Positions 46,406 to 59,018 of a stretch of 64,000 bases of DNA are shown here, in pieces. The DNA comes from Corylus avellana (taxonomy: Eukaryota > Streptophyta > Magnoliopsida > Fagales > Betulaceae). The stretch is from NCBI RefSeq assembly GCF_901000735.1, contig NC_081541.1:4891021-4955020 (forward strand), given 5' to 3'. The notes below the pieces were generated by a model. It ran no database searches, was not told where the DNA came from, and worked only from the letters and a program-made list of their open reading frames with translations. The position numbers and the translations under genes were made by a program. Every line of letters begins with the position of its first letter. The first letter of the stretch is position 1.

Positions 46406-48523
46406 TACTTTCCTCATTAATTTGCTAATGCTCAGTGGGGTCTTCCAGCTACCGATTTCAGTGTGAAAATGGTAGAAACTAAATGCTGTTTTTTGGTCTG
46501 TAAAATATTGCAGAAATAGAACACAGTAGATAGATTGAATTAGAAAACGGAACCGTTAATGTACTTGTAGAAAACTGAACCTTCCCTTCAAGTTTTATTG
46601 AGTTGAATTGTGTTGCTTTCTTTCTTCTTTCCATTATATTCTCTCTCACAGCTGCTACTTTCTACTTGATTTATGGCGTATGATAGACTAAGACTACCAT
46701 TTAATCTTAGCCCTCCTTCAAGAGATTAACCTAGCTAGTAGCTGGTAGTGGTGTACGGTCACAATTTTCTAGCGTTTCATAGTGAGCTATGATTATCAAC
46801 CTCCGTTATTAAGGGCCTGGGCCATGATAAAATAAAATTGGCTCATCTCTTTTGCCTGCCATTGAAGCAAGCACTGTGAAAAGGGACAAATCTTGCAGTC
46901 TAGACCTATTGTCTCTTTCTTCTCATCACTTGGCCTACCCTCTTAATTTATTGAGGCCTCAAATTAATTTCTTTTTTTTTTCTTTCTTCTTTTGGATGAA
47001 TAATTCTCATTTTCCTTACATTATTAAACTACATAGATGTAAACCTTCGACCTTGATTGTGTGGTTACAGCAAAGAGTGTTGGTCTCCCGTATCTGAGCG
47101 TATATCTTGATTCTCTGGGGACCAACTTTAAGCACGGTGCAAATTTTGCCACGGCTGCCTCCACAATCAGGCTACCGGAAATAATTATGCCAGCCGGAGG
47201 TGGATATAGTCCCTTCTACTTAGACGTCCAATACTTACAATTTGTGCAGTTCAAGATCAGATCACAAATAACAAGGCAAAAGGGTAAACTTTCTCAAATT
47301 CAATTTAATAAATTAGTATTTATTTGTTTAGATTGGGGGTGCTTAATTGTAGATATCGATATTATCAACTACCTTTGTTTTTCTTGCAGGAGGAATATAT
47401 GCAAATTTAATGCCCAAGAGGGATTATTTTCCAAAAGCTTTATACACATTCGATATCGGTCAGAATGATCTTGGTGAGGGATTCCGTAGCAACATGACTA
47501 TAGAGGAAGTCAATGCTTCTGTCCCCGATATAGTCAACAAGTTCTCTACTAATGTTAAGGTAAATTAAGACTATGATTAATCATTCATAATGGGTTGGCT
47601 TAGGCTAGCCCTATTACTCATTTCCCTGTCGGATTTTCAAAGAATTCAGGCAGGGGAAGAAAAAGAGGAATGCGGGTTCTCAGGTGTTCGAGTACGGATC
47701 TTCAGGTTTTTTGGGGTGTGGGACCGACCTACTCGGATTGTATTCTTGGACCTTTACCTTTTCTCTAATTTTCTCTCTAAATTCAACCTGAAAATCCCGA
47801 CCTATTAATCCTAGGAAAAATATTTACTTTTTATTTTTAAGGCTTAATAATTAAGAAGTAAAATATAAAATGATGAGATAACTAGGTTTTGTTTTATGAT
47901 GATGTAGGCGATATATGATTTGGGAGGTAGATCATTTTGGATCCACAACACAGGACCAATTGGTTGCCTTCCCTATATTTTGGCCAATTTTCTATCAGCT
48001 CAAAGGGACAGACATGGTTGCGCAAAGCCCTATAATGATGTGGCTCAATATTTCAACTACAAGTTGAAGGAGGCCATAGTTCAGCTCAGGATCGATCTTC
48101 CTTTAGCTGCAATTACACATGTAGACGTCTACTCCGTCAAGTACTCTCTATTTAGTGAACCAAACAAACATGGTAAGCGTTACGTGTGAATCACATGCTC
48201 TAAAAATAAACGTTAATGTATGTAAGAATAATTTTCAAGTGTATAATTTTGGTTGAAAATATGCAGGATTGGAGCTTCCACTTGTTGCTTGGTGTGGGTA
48301 TGGAGGGAAATACAACTATAGCAGTAGTGTTGGGTGTGCAGGAACATTTACAGTAAATGGAAGCCAAATATTCGTGGGTTCATGTGAACGCCCCTCAGTC
48401 AGAGTAAATTGGGATGGAGCTCACTACACCGAGGCCGCAAATAAGTTTATTTTTGATCAAATTTCAACTGGAGCATTTTCAGATCCACCCGTACCCTTGA
48501 AAATGGCATGTCATCATGCTTAA
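46078..48523 (+). CDS. GDSL esterase/lipase, copy H (intact, 5 exons, 389 aa)
   Basis: Exons are 46078-46342, 47071-47283, 47390-47559, 47908-48172 and 48267-48523, ending TAA. The signal peptide is followed by Ser47 in GDSNSDTGG; Asn185 lies in GQND and Asp354/His357 in DGAH. It has an extra Ala in the LAAAALL stretch, and its exon 2 ending resembles copy A ([14 protein letters not shown]) rather than D or G. Exon 5 reads VAWCGYGG where all other copies have VACCGYGG, so a conserved Cys is replaced by Trp, which may affect a disulfide. Intron 1 is short (728 bases) because about 1.4 kb present in E and I is missing. Confidence 0.88.
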
Positions 48524-49546
48524 TAAAATGCCCTTGTATGTGGCATATATTTGAAAGATTCATATATATATATATATATTAATGTGTAATAATTGTAAAC
48601 CAAGCACACAGTATATTAATACTCGTTCCAAGATTATTAATATAGAAAATGCTTGGAGTACTATAATTTTTTTATAAATTTACGTGACAATATCTTAATG
48701 GTGAAAAAAATTAAAGAACAAAATTTGATAGATAAATTTAATTGTTTAATGGTTGAAGTGGTAAGCATTACATGGACTACCATAAAAGCTATAATATCTC
48801 TAATAATACTCCTTTAAAATTTGAAGTGGAAAAAGTTGTATTGACCATGCTTTCAGGTAGGTGTTATTATTATTTTTTAGGGTTAAATTCACTTTACCCC
48901 CCTAATTTTCAGAAAATTTTCAATTCGAAACCTAATGTTTAACAATGTATCTCCCTAATGTGTCAAAAATCTTCAATTCAAATCCTCAATTACTAATTTT
49001 AGTCTAATTTGACAGAAATAATCTCACGTGCGTCTCACATGGGATTTTGATGCTCTCTATTCCAATTTAGCCCTCATTAAAATCTATGAAATTACATAAT
49101 TACCCTCAATTTAATAGGTTTTAATGTGGGTAATTACATAATTTTATAGATTTAGTAAGGGCAAAATTAGAATAGATGGCATCAAAATCTCACATGAGAC
49201 GCACGTGGGATAATTTCTGTCAAATTAGACTGAAATTAGTAACGGAGGGTCTGAATTGAAAATTTTTGAAACATTAGGGGGGTACATTGCCAATTTTTAA
49301 ATAGGGTTAAATACCTCAAAACCCCCTAGGGTTTAGCAACTTTATTTTTTCCCCCCTGGGGTTTCATTTTTATCACAGGAGGTCCCTGTGGTTTTGATAA
49401 GTGACCAAATTAGTCCATCCATTAGTTGACCGTTAGGACTGACACGTGGACCAATCAGACGTCGACACGTGGCACATATATTAATTTTTTTTTAATTTTT
49501 TTTAAAAAAATTAAAAATATATATATATATTTTTAAATTTAAAAAA
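48524..49546. other. 3' flank of copy H with two foldback-type inserts
   Basis: After about 350 bases of typical flank, 48879-49300 is a foldback insert: 'cccccctaattttcagaaaattttcaattc' on the left mirrors 'gaattgaaaatttttgaaacattaggggg' on the right, and 'cacgtgcgtctcacatggga' mirrors 'ctcacatgagacgcacgtg'. A second insert starts at about 49303 ('agggttaaatacctcaaaac') and is cut by the gap. No gene. Confidence 0.6.
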
Positions 49547-49646
49547 NNNNNNNNNNNNNNNNNNNNNNNNNNNNNNNNNNNNNNNNNNNNNNNNNNNNNN
49601 NNNNNNNNNNNNNNNNNNNNNNNNNNNNNNNNNNNNNNNNNNNNNN
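49547..49646. other. Assembly gap, 100 N
   Basis: Exactly 100 unknown bases. The sequence to the right restarts at a point homologous to 44652, so collinearity across the gap is not proven. Confidence 0.99.
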
Positions 49647-50937
49647 TAGGTAGGTGTTATTATTATTTTTTATTTTTCTGAGCAATAAAGAAAACAAGGG
49701 AAGGAGATTGCAAGATGGAGTCTGTAGCGTCCCATATCACTTGGGTGTGGAAAAATAGATTTGTTTATATAGAGCATGTTCTTTGTAAATGATATAAGGT
49801 CTTTTGAGGTAAACCCAATAAGCCAAAAAAACAAATGCTTCGAAGTCCCTAAATTTGAATTACAAAGAGGACAAGAGCATGGATGGCAGGTAGGTGCTTG
49901 GATTTTGCTAAAATCATAATTAAATAATTAAATTTATTTTTTCTAATCAATTTCGGTTTATAAGACAATTGGGCCTTGTTGGGTAATGGACATGTATATG
50001 ATTTTTGATTTGAGGTGATTGATGTGATATAAAGTAGATAGAAGTTTTAAATTTTTTGTATGAAAAAATTTTGTTTTACTGTGATTTTTTTTATTTAAAT
50101 AACAATAAAAATTTATTAATATGGTATAAAAAACAAAAATGCTGAAAAATTATTTTATTTTATTTTTAAAAAATGAGATTTGTAAGCCTTTGCCAAACAA
50201 GGCCTCAAATATTGTAACAGGCCCTTGAGATGAAAGAAAAATTTTCGGGGTAATTACCTTTTGCCCTCATGAACTACAGCGTCTTGGCACTTTTTCCCTA
50301 TGAATTATCAACTATGACACCTAATCCCATCAAACTACCATCTTATGACAAAAAGCCCAATTCTGTCAGTTAAAAGGGTTAAAATTGACGGTCAACGGTC
50401 ATGTGTAAGTCATGTGCCATTTTAAATTTTTTTCTTCCACTTTTGCCCTCACTTCAAACAAATAAAGTTAATATGTTTAAAAGGTATAAGCGTCATTTTC
50501 TTGATTTGAAGTGAGGGCAAAAGTGGAAGAAAAAAATTAAAATGTGTGAGTTAAGCTCACACATTTTAATTATTATAATTATTATAATTATTATCTTACA
50601 AATTTGATGTGTGAGTTAAAACTCACACATTTTAATTATTATAATTATTATCTTACAAATTTGATGTGTGAGTTAAGCTCTTCTTATAGACACGTGAAGG
50701 ATGAAGGCTGAAAATGCTTAATAATTTATCAAATTATTAGCTCCGACATCATATTTGTCAATAAAAGCTGCAATAATTTTAACAATCTTACTTCTCAAGA
50801 ATTTAAACTAGTCAAATTGACTAGTACACATCAGTGGTACATTTTTCCACGTAAGCTTATCACGTACTTTTCAAAGATGCATGAATGGGAAATTAAGCAT
50901 CCTTTGACAACAAACAATCTTTCTAGATATATGCTTT

Positions 50938-50977
<40 letters not shown>

Positions 50978-51072
50978 ATGTCCAGCTTTCCTTCCATCCC
51001 AAACATCAAAGAGTACTCCCTTCGTGGTTTCCTTACCATTTGCAATATCTCTCTCGCTTTGTGTCTACAAAT
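49647..51072. other. Upstream of copy I, near-identical to 44652-46077
   Basis: This repeats the G-H intergenic DNA and the copy H promoter, including the triplicated segment and the long (TA)n (about 50944-50974), with only scattered single-base differences. No separate gene. Confidence 0.75.
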
Positions 51073-51366
51073 ATGGAGACTCCTATCATTCTCAACTACT
51101 TCACAATTTCTGTCTCTTGCTTTTGCATCATTTTATTGTATGCTTCCACACTGAACCCAGTGTTTGCTCTGGAAAATTGTACCTTTCCGGCAATCTTCAA
51201 CTTTGGAGACTCAAATTCTGATACCGGTGGTTTAGCTGCTGCTGCCTTATTAACACCGACACCTCCTTATGGGGAGACCTTTTTTCACATGCCTGCTGGA
51301 AGGTTCTCAGATGGCCGGCTCATTATCGATTTCATGGGTATGTTATATGTCTAACCTTGACTGTTA

Positions 51367-51404
<38 letters not shown>

Positions 51405-54400
51405 TACTTTCCTCATTAATTTGCTAATGCTCAGTGGGGTCTTCCAGCTACCGATTTCAGTGTGTAAATGGTAGAAACTAAATGCTGTTTTTTGGTCTGT
51501 AAAATATTGCAGAAATAGAACACAGTAGATAGATTGAATTAGTAGGCCCGTCAGATGCACTCATTTTCTATCTCATAGATATTTACCAATTTGTCCTTCA
51601 TATAAACATGATGGAAAAGCAGCATATTCACTATCGTGCAGAAAACTGTCTAAGAGCAGTAGCCCAAAAGAAAACAAAAAAACCATTAGGATCCATGGGG
51701 TACCAATCTCCAAATCCAGTGCTTTTTTCCACTTCATGTCAAATCCAAACCTTATATATATACTTCTGCATAGGAAAGAGCCTTGCCAATAGTTTCTTGA
51801 TGTGATGATTTTTTTTTTTTTTTGCCAATGAAAGGAGAATATGAGAGTCTCGTATTGTTAATGTTGACCCTTCAATTTCATTCGGCTCATAATATGTTAT
51901 GTATCTCACTAAAATTTAAATAATAAATTATTATTTAACTTTTAAAAAAGGGAAAACCTGCTATGCGGTCTGTCTGCAAAAGCTAAGTTTTGCAGCAACC
52001 AATAGAAGAGCTACACCTATGCTAGATACAATTAATATAATAGGAGCAAAAACACTGGAATAAAAACACTTAATATAACCATTTTTTTTATCTTATTCAT
52101 CCCTAACACAACCTAAAGACACGCCCCTGCCCTTCTTCCTTCTTTCTCCCTTCTTCCTTCTCTTCCTCATTCTTAGCCGAACCAGAGAACCAAAGGAAAC
52201 CCATTGAGGTTGAGGCTTGATTTTTGTTTCTATGCTTCTTCTTCCCCGAAACACACATCAAACATTTTTTTTCCTCTTCTTCTCTTTCTCTCCCATTCAT
52301 CTTTTTTTCCTCTTCTTCGCTGGACCCGAATCCCGCGCCGGTTGGCGATAACACCAGCTGTCTCGCCAATCCCCCGCAGGTCTCGCAATCCATCCTCACG
52401 GTTCGCCGAACCATGCCCTTGATCGCCGGAAACAGAAGATGTCAAGAGTATGAAAACAGAGGAGGAAAATGCAAAAATGCAGTTGCTAACAGAAGATACT
52501 CAGTCATATTCATTGGCTTTGGAGTGTGGCTGTTTTGCTGAAAACCAGACAAACCAGTCTTGCTGGGCGTTCGCCAGACCCACGTGGGTCTGGCTAGACC
52601 CATTCATGTGAGCCGCAAATTCGAAACCCATGAACGAAAATTCCAGAGAGGGAGAGACGTTTTTTTTTTAAAGAAATGTTCAAATGAAAAAGGTTGGAAT
52701 GGTGTTTCAGAAAGAGATGTACTCATCTACAGAAAGGGAGGGAGAGACGTTCCGACGAAAGAGATGGTGTTTCAGAGAGAAGAGGAAGAGAACAGGAAGA
52801 GTATTTTCGATTTATTAAAGAGACAGAAGAATTTATTAGGTGTTTCAGTTATATTATGTATTTGTGCAATAAGGTGACGTGTCAATCAACCATTGGGTGC
52901 TGCAAAAGGTTGGAAATGCAGACCGACCGCATAGTAGGGGCTCCCTTTAAAAAAACTAAAAATAAAAATAATAAAAATTTAAAATTAAATGATATAAAAG
53001 CAGGGTGGCAGGCCGCAGGCCATCCCTATTGAGCAAGGGTGGCTTCGGCCAACTCCGACTGGCCACCCCCATGAATTTGACCAGAAAATCAACAGATAAA
53101 ACCCAAAATCAAATACCCAGAAGCTACAATATTAACCCAGAAAATTAACCCACAAAGAGAACCGAACCCATCTCCTTCCCCCTGTTCCCTTTTCTTCCCT
53201 TAGCCGTTTCTTCTTTCCCTCTCTTCTCCTTTTCTTCGAGTTGAGAGAGAGAGAGTGGACGGGCTAGTGTGAGAAAAATGGAGAACCAACCTGAGAGAGA
53301 GATCATCGTCGTGGGTGGCTGAGCAACGCCAAACCCAGTGGTCTCTGAGTTCAGAAATCGCTCCCAGTAGCTAAGAATTTCTGGTATTTTCCGTTGGGAT
53401 CTCTTTGTGATTTATTGGGTCCTCTGTTTTGGGATTCCTTGTTCTGTTAGGTAGTTATGATTGATTCTCGGTTGAGAATGGATTTAGGTTGTTTGGAGTA
53501 TTTTGTTGATGAATTTTCTGGGTTAATATTGTAGCTTTTGGGTATTTAATTTTGGGTTTTATTTTTGGTTAAATTCATGGGGTGGGCGAACCACCCCAAG
53601 GGCCGGCCACCTCTAGCTTTTTTATTATTTAATTTTAATTTTTTTTTTTTCATTTAAATTGTAGTGTGGGACACATGACATGTTGTAAGCCATTAAATGA
53701 AATTGAACGGTCAATATGAGACTCTCATATTCTTGGTTTGAGCCGATTCGATGAAAAAGATTAGTTAGAGAAGTTGTAGCTTAGTAGAAATGAAAAAAAA
53801 AAAAAAACAAATAAAAGTTTGTTAAAATTAGCTTTTTCCTTTTTCTTTTTACCTGTTTTCTCTTTTTAAAATAAAAATATTAATTAACAACTTAAAATAC
53901 AAAATATTTAAAATTATTTTTACTTTTATGCTAAATCAAAACACTTTTCTTCTTTAAAAAAATAGAACACATTAACAAATGGAGCCATTAATGTACTTGT
54001 GCAAAACTGAATCTTCCTCCCTTCAAGTTTTATTGAGTTGAATTGTGTTGCTTTTTTTCTTCTTTCCATTATATTCTCTCTCACAGCTGTACTTTCTACT
54101 AGATTTATGGGGGTATGATAGACTAAGACTAACATTTAATCTTAGCCCTCCTTCAAGAGATTAACCTAGCTAGTAGCTGGTAGTGGTGTACGGTCACAAT
54201 TTTCTAGGGTTTCATAGTGAGCTATGATTATGAACCTCCGTTATTAAGGGCCTGGGCCATGCTAAAATAACATTGGCTCATCTCTCTTGCCTGCCATTGA
54301 AGCAAGCACTGTCAAAAGGGACAAATCTTGCAGTCGACCTATTGTCTCATCCTTCTCATCACTTGGCCTACCCTCTTAATTTATTGAGGCCTCAAATTAA

Positions 54401-55955
54401 TTTTTTTTTTTTTCTTTCTTCTTTTGGATGAATAATTCTCATTTTCCTTACATTATTAAACTACATAGATGTAAACCTTCGACCTTGATTGTGTGGTTAC
54501 AGCAAAGAGTGTTGGTCTCCCGTATCTGAGCGCATATCTTGATTCTCTGGGAACCAACTTTAAGCACGGTGCAAATTTTGCCACGGCTGCCTCCACAATC
54601 AGGCTACCGGAAATAATTATGCCAGCCGGAGGTGGATATAGTCCCTTCTACTTAGACGTCCAATACTTACAATTTGTGCAGTTCAAGATCAGATCACAAA
54701 TAACAAGGCAAAAGGGTAAACTTTCTCAAATTCAATTTAATAAATTAGTATTTATTTGTTTAGATTGGGGGTGCTTAATTGTAGATATCGATATTATCAA
54801 CTACCTTTGTTTTTCTTGCAGGAGGAATATATGCAAATTTAATGCCCAAGAGGGATTATTTTCCAAAAGCTTTATACACATTCGATATCGGTCAGAATGA
54901 TCTTGGTGAGGGATTCCGTAGCAACATGACTATAGAGGAAGTCAATGCTTCTGTCCCCGATATAGTCAACAAGTTCTCTACTAATGTTAAGGTAAATTAA
55001 GACTATGATTAATCATTCATAATGGGTTGGCTTAGGCTAGCCCTATTACTCATTTCCCTGTCGGATTTTCAAAGAATTCAGGCAGGGGAAGAAAAAGAGG
55101 AATGCGGGTTCTCAGGTGTTCGAGTAGGGATCTTCAGGTTTTTTGGGGTGTGGGACCGACCTACTCGGATTGTATTCTTGGACCTTTACCTTTTCTCTAA
55201 TTTTCTCTCTAAATTCAACCTGAAAATCCCGACCTATTAATCCTAGGAAAAATATTTACTTTTTATTTTTAAGGCTTAATAATTAAGAAGTAAAATATAA
55301 AATGATGAGATAACTAGGTTTTGTTTTATGATGATGTAGGCGATATATGATTTGGGAGGTAGATCATTTTGGATCCACAACACAGGACCAATTGGTTGCC
55401 TTCCCTATATTTTGGCCAATTTTCTATCAGCTCAAAGGGACAGACATGGTTGCGCAAAGCCCTATAATGATGTGGCTCAATATTTCAACTACAAGTTGAA
55501 GGAGGCCATAGTTCAGCTCAGGATCGATCTTCCTTTAGCTGCAATTACACATGTAGACGTCTACTCCGTCAAGTACTCTCTATTTAGTGAACCAAACAAA
55601 CATGGTAAGCGTTACGTGTGAATCACATGCTCTAAAAATAAACGTTAATGTATGTAAGAATAATTTTCAAGTGTATAATTTTGGTTGAAAATATGCAGGA
55701 TTGGAGCTTCCACTTGTTGCTTGTTGTGGGTATGGAGGGAAATACAACTATAGCAGTAGTGTTGGGTGTGCAGGAACATTTACAGTAAATGGAAGCCAAA
55801 TATTCGTGGGTTCATGTGAACGCCCCTCAGTCAGAGTAAATTGGGATGGAGCTCACTACACCGAGGCCGCAAATAAGTTTATTTTTGATCAAATTTCAAC
55901 TGGAGCATTTTCAGATCCACCCGTACCCTTGAAAATGGCATGTCATCATGCTTAA
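51073..55955 (+). CDS. GDSL esterase/lipase, copy I (intact, 5 exons, 389 aa)
   Basis: Exons are 51073-51337, 54503-54715, 54822-54991, 55340-55604 and 55699-55955, ending TAA. The coding sequence is almost identical to copy H, including the extra Ala and copy A-type exon 2, but it keeps the normal VACCGYGG. Catalytic residues are Ser47, Asn185, Asp354 and His357. Intron 1 is 3.2 kb and holds a foldback element with a second element nested inside. Its flanking intron sequence matches copy E rather than H. The gene sits alone on a 6.3-kb contig between two N gaps, so it may be the other allele of H. Confidence 0.85.
51837..53732. mobile_element. Foldback element in intron 1 of copy I (with nested insert)
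   Basis: Same element and same position as in copy E (32819-33708), with the same mirrored ends. It is interrupted by the insert at 51950-52945. Confidence 0.7.
51950..52945. mobile_element. Nested Mutator-like element (996 bp)
   Basis: It is flanked by TTTAAAAAA at 51941-51949 and 52946-52954, a 9-bp duplication. The copy E element has the single uninterrupted site. Ends are 'gggaaaacctgctatgcggt' and, inverted, 'gggagcccctactatgcggt', with a further shared 'tctgcaaaagc'-type stretch. The interior has CT-rich leader-like DNA followed by frames such as PNPAPVGDNTSCLANPPQVSQS that look like a carried host fragment. I cannot identify it. Confidence 0.75.
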
Positions 55956-55961
55956 TAAAAT

Positions 55962-56061
55962 NNNNNNNNNNNNNNNNNNNNNNNNNNNNNNNNNNNNNNN
56001 NNNNNNNNNNNNNNNNNNNNNNNNNNNNNNNNNNNNNNNNNNNNNNNNNNNNNNNNNNNNN
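55962..56061. other. Assembly gap, 100 N
   Basis: Exactly 100 unknown bases, starting 6 bases after the copy I stop codon. The next contig begins in unrelated AT-rich DNA. Confidence 0.99.
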
Positions 56062-57296
56062 ACTAAAACTTCTAGAAAAAACCTAAAACTAACAAAAAAG
56101 AAAAGAAAAAACCCAATGGCCAATTTTTTTTTAAAAAAAAAATCAATTTTATAAGAAAAAAATTAAAAAAATTTCGATTTTTTTTTTTATAAAAATTGAA
56201 AATTTTCGTTTTTTTTTTTTGTTTTATAATTTTATTTAAATAAAAATTTACGTTTAAAAAAATAAAATTTTTGTTTAATAAAATGAAATTTTTTTGTTTT
56301 TTTAAACTAAATAAAAAAATAGTTTTTTTTTTAATAAAAATTTCAGTTTAATTTTTTTTTTAATTAAAATTTTTTGTTTTTTTTTAAATCATTTTTTTTA
56401 AAAAAAATTATAGGGGTATTTTTGTCTTATTGAGAAATCTATAGGGGCATTTTTGTCTTATTGCTAGTCTTGTGGGGACATTGTCAATGTTTTGGTAGTT
56501 TGAAGAGGACATTGTCACAATTGAAAGTTTGGGGAGAACATTGTCAATTGGGTGGTAGTTTGAAGGGGGTATGTGGACTTTACAAAAAAAAAAAAAAATG
56601 TTTGTTTGTTAAAATTAGCTTTTTCCTTTTTTTTTTTTTTTTGGTTTTTTTTGTTTTACCCGTTTTCTCTTTCTAAAATAAAAACATTAATTAACAACTT
56701 TAAATACAAAATATTTAAAACTATTTTTACTTTTATGCTAAATCGAAACACTTTTCTTCTTTAAAAAAATAAAACACATTAACAAACGGAACCATTAATG
56801 TACTTGTAGAAAACTGAACCTTCCCTTCAAGTTTAATTTATTGAGTTGAATTGTGTTGCTTTCTTTCTTCTTTCCATTATACTCTCTCACAGCTGCTACT
56901 TTCTACTAGATTTATGGCGTATGATAGACTAAGACTACCATTTAATCTTAGCCCTCCTTCAAGAGATTAACCTAGTAGCTGGTAGTGGTGTACGGTCACA
57001 ATTTTCTAGGGGTTTCATAGTGAGCTATATATGAACCTCCGTTATTAAGGGCCTGGGCCATGCTAAAATAACATTGGCTCATCTCTCGTGCCTGCCATTG
57101 AAGCAAGCACTGTCAAAAGGGACAAATCTTGCAGCCTAGACCTATTGTCTCCTTATCACTTGGCCTACCCTCTTAGTTATTGGGGCCTCAAATTAGTTTC
57201 TTCTTTTTTTTTTTTTTTTTTTATGAATAATTCTCATTTCCTTACATTATTAAATTACATAGATGTAACCCTTCGACCTTGATTGTGTGGTTACAG
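56062..57296. other. Transposon right end and intron 1 remnant of copy J
   Basis: 56062-56400 is extremely A/T-homopolymeric. 56400-56582 has 'ggtagtttgaagaggacattgtcac' and 'ggtagtttgaaggggg..tggacttta', the inverted form of the left end of the TIR-like element at 22238, so it is a related right end. From about 56600 the sequence is GDSL intron 1 as in copies E and G. Exon 1 of copy J is not in the window. Confidence 0.6.
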
Positions 57297-58148
57297 CAAA
57301 AGGTGTTGGTCTCTTGTATCTGAGCACATATCTTGATTCTCTAGAGACCAACTTTAAGTACGGTGCAAATTTTGCCACGGCTGCCTCCACAATTAGGTTG
57401 CCGGAAAGAATTATACCCGGAGGTGGATTTAGTCCATTCTATCTCAACATCCAACACTCACAATTTGTGCAGTTCAAATCCAAATCACAAACTATAAGGG
57501 AAAAAAGGTAAATTAGTTCTATCCTCACCCTACTTTCTCCATACTAGATTGAAGGAATTTTCTCCGATTCTATTTGAGTAATATTATATATTACACCCTT
57601 ATTTTACTTGTATTTTAATATGTTGATAGGATGGTATTCATCAGCTATTGTGATGACGTGGTAGTGCTAATTAGTCAATGGTTTTTTATTTTTAAAACAA
57701 GGATTGATCCAACAGGGTGATATAATAGTAAGATAAAAGTATGTCTCTAGCATGAGTAATAAAACATGTTGATGCAACAGTCATAATTAACCTTTGGATC
57801 AGTCATTGTTAAAAAAAAGAAAAATTCAAGGGTTGGTTAGGACTAATATGTCAGCATTATATGATAGTTATGCGATAAAAATGCAATTGTTGTCATTACT
57901 CTTTTTAAAAATGCTTAAAAACGCATGTAAGAATCACATAAATTTTGAACGCATTAATTTAATAAATTAGATAAGAAAATTTTGGAGAAAAACTTTATCA
58001 ATTTAGTTGTTGAGGGTTGTTGAGGGTTGTTGAGGGTGCTTATATATAAACATGTATATTATCAACTACCTTTCCGCATTAAGCATGGCCTTTGTTTTTC
58101 TGGCAGGATGAATATATGCAAATTTAATGCCCGAGAGTGAATATTTTC

Positions 58149-58936
58149 TGTTGTGCAAAAAACACACGATCACAATTACGGCTAAATAAAGTGAGAGCAA
58201 TCACACACAAGATAACACCAAGATTTAAGTGGTTCCCTCAATGTGAGGTACATCCATTGGCAGAGGCGATCACGAAGAAATTCACTATGAAAGATGGAGT
58301 ACAAAAATATAGTAGAGAAAAAAAAATCACTCAGACCCAAAACCCCAATACACCCAAATCTCACTATCACACAATAGAGATTATTCTCAAAAAAGGAGAA
58401 AACAAAAGACAGGAATACTAACTCTTCTTCTTTTGCTGGGATACGATGGCGGTTGGTCTCTATTTCTTTTTCTCTTTCTCACTATGCGGCTTCACAAGGC
58501 TTCTTTTTCTTTCTCTCTTGCTATTCTCCGTTGCCAAGAAAAAAGAAAACAGAACCTAAACTCACTGTCTTGCCCACATCCAAAAACCAAGGCTGCGGCG
58601 CTAGTGTTGTGAGGCCTCTCAAACAGCAGCCCACAAATTCACTTGTGCAGCTCTGTTGATCTTTTTCGCACACCCTATTCACGCGCAAAACTTTGGCTTT
58701 ATACATGGGCAAAGTCGGTGCACTCCAATTCTCCTAATACAAGTCATTCTTGGATTCCAATAAGACAAAAACTATAAAGCCTTTTACAAGAAAGACTTGT
58801 ACACCACGTGAGCCCCACACACTCCAACTTAGAGAAGGATTTGGAGAGCTAGTCTCCCACGGCAGTACCCATAAACCAATAAAGCAAGACATGGGCCCAT
58901 AACTAAATTGAGGGTTGAAAAGTCACATAGTCAATA
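58149..58936 (-). repeat. 3' LTR of the Copia element
   Basis: It matches 61722-62508 with about six substitutions and three single-base indels by eye. Short open frames within it are by-products. Confidence 0.9.
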
Positions 58937-59018
58937 ATCTCCACCTTGACTTGAAACCCATCAAGTCGCAATAAAACGAATCTCCTTCTGATGCCTCCGC
59001 CCAAGCCCCTAAGGGCTA

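Noticed and set aside
52103..52541. CT-rich region with overlapping frames on both strands
   Set aside because: Kept only as possible cargo of the nested element. Frames on both strands are equally long and none continues past about 110 codons.
58182..58712. Short frames in the Copia LTR (also 61575-62474)
   Set aside because: Duplicated LTR sequence with differing frames in the two LTRs; not genes.
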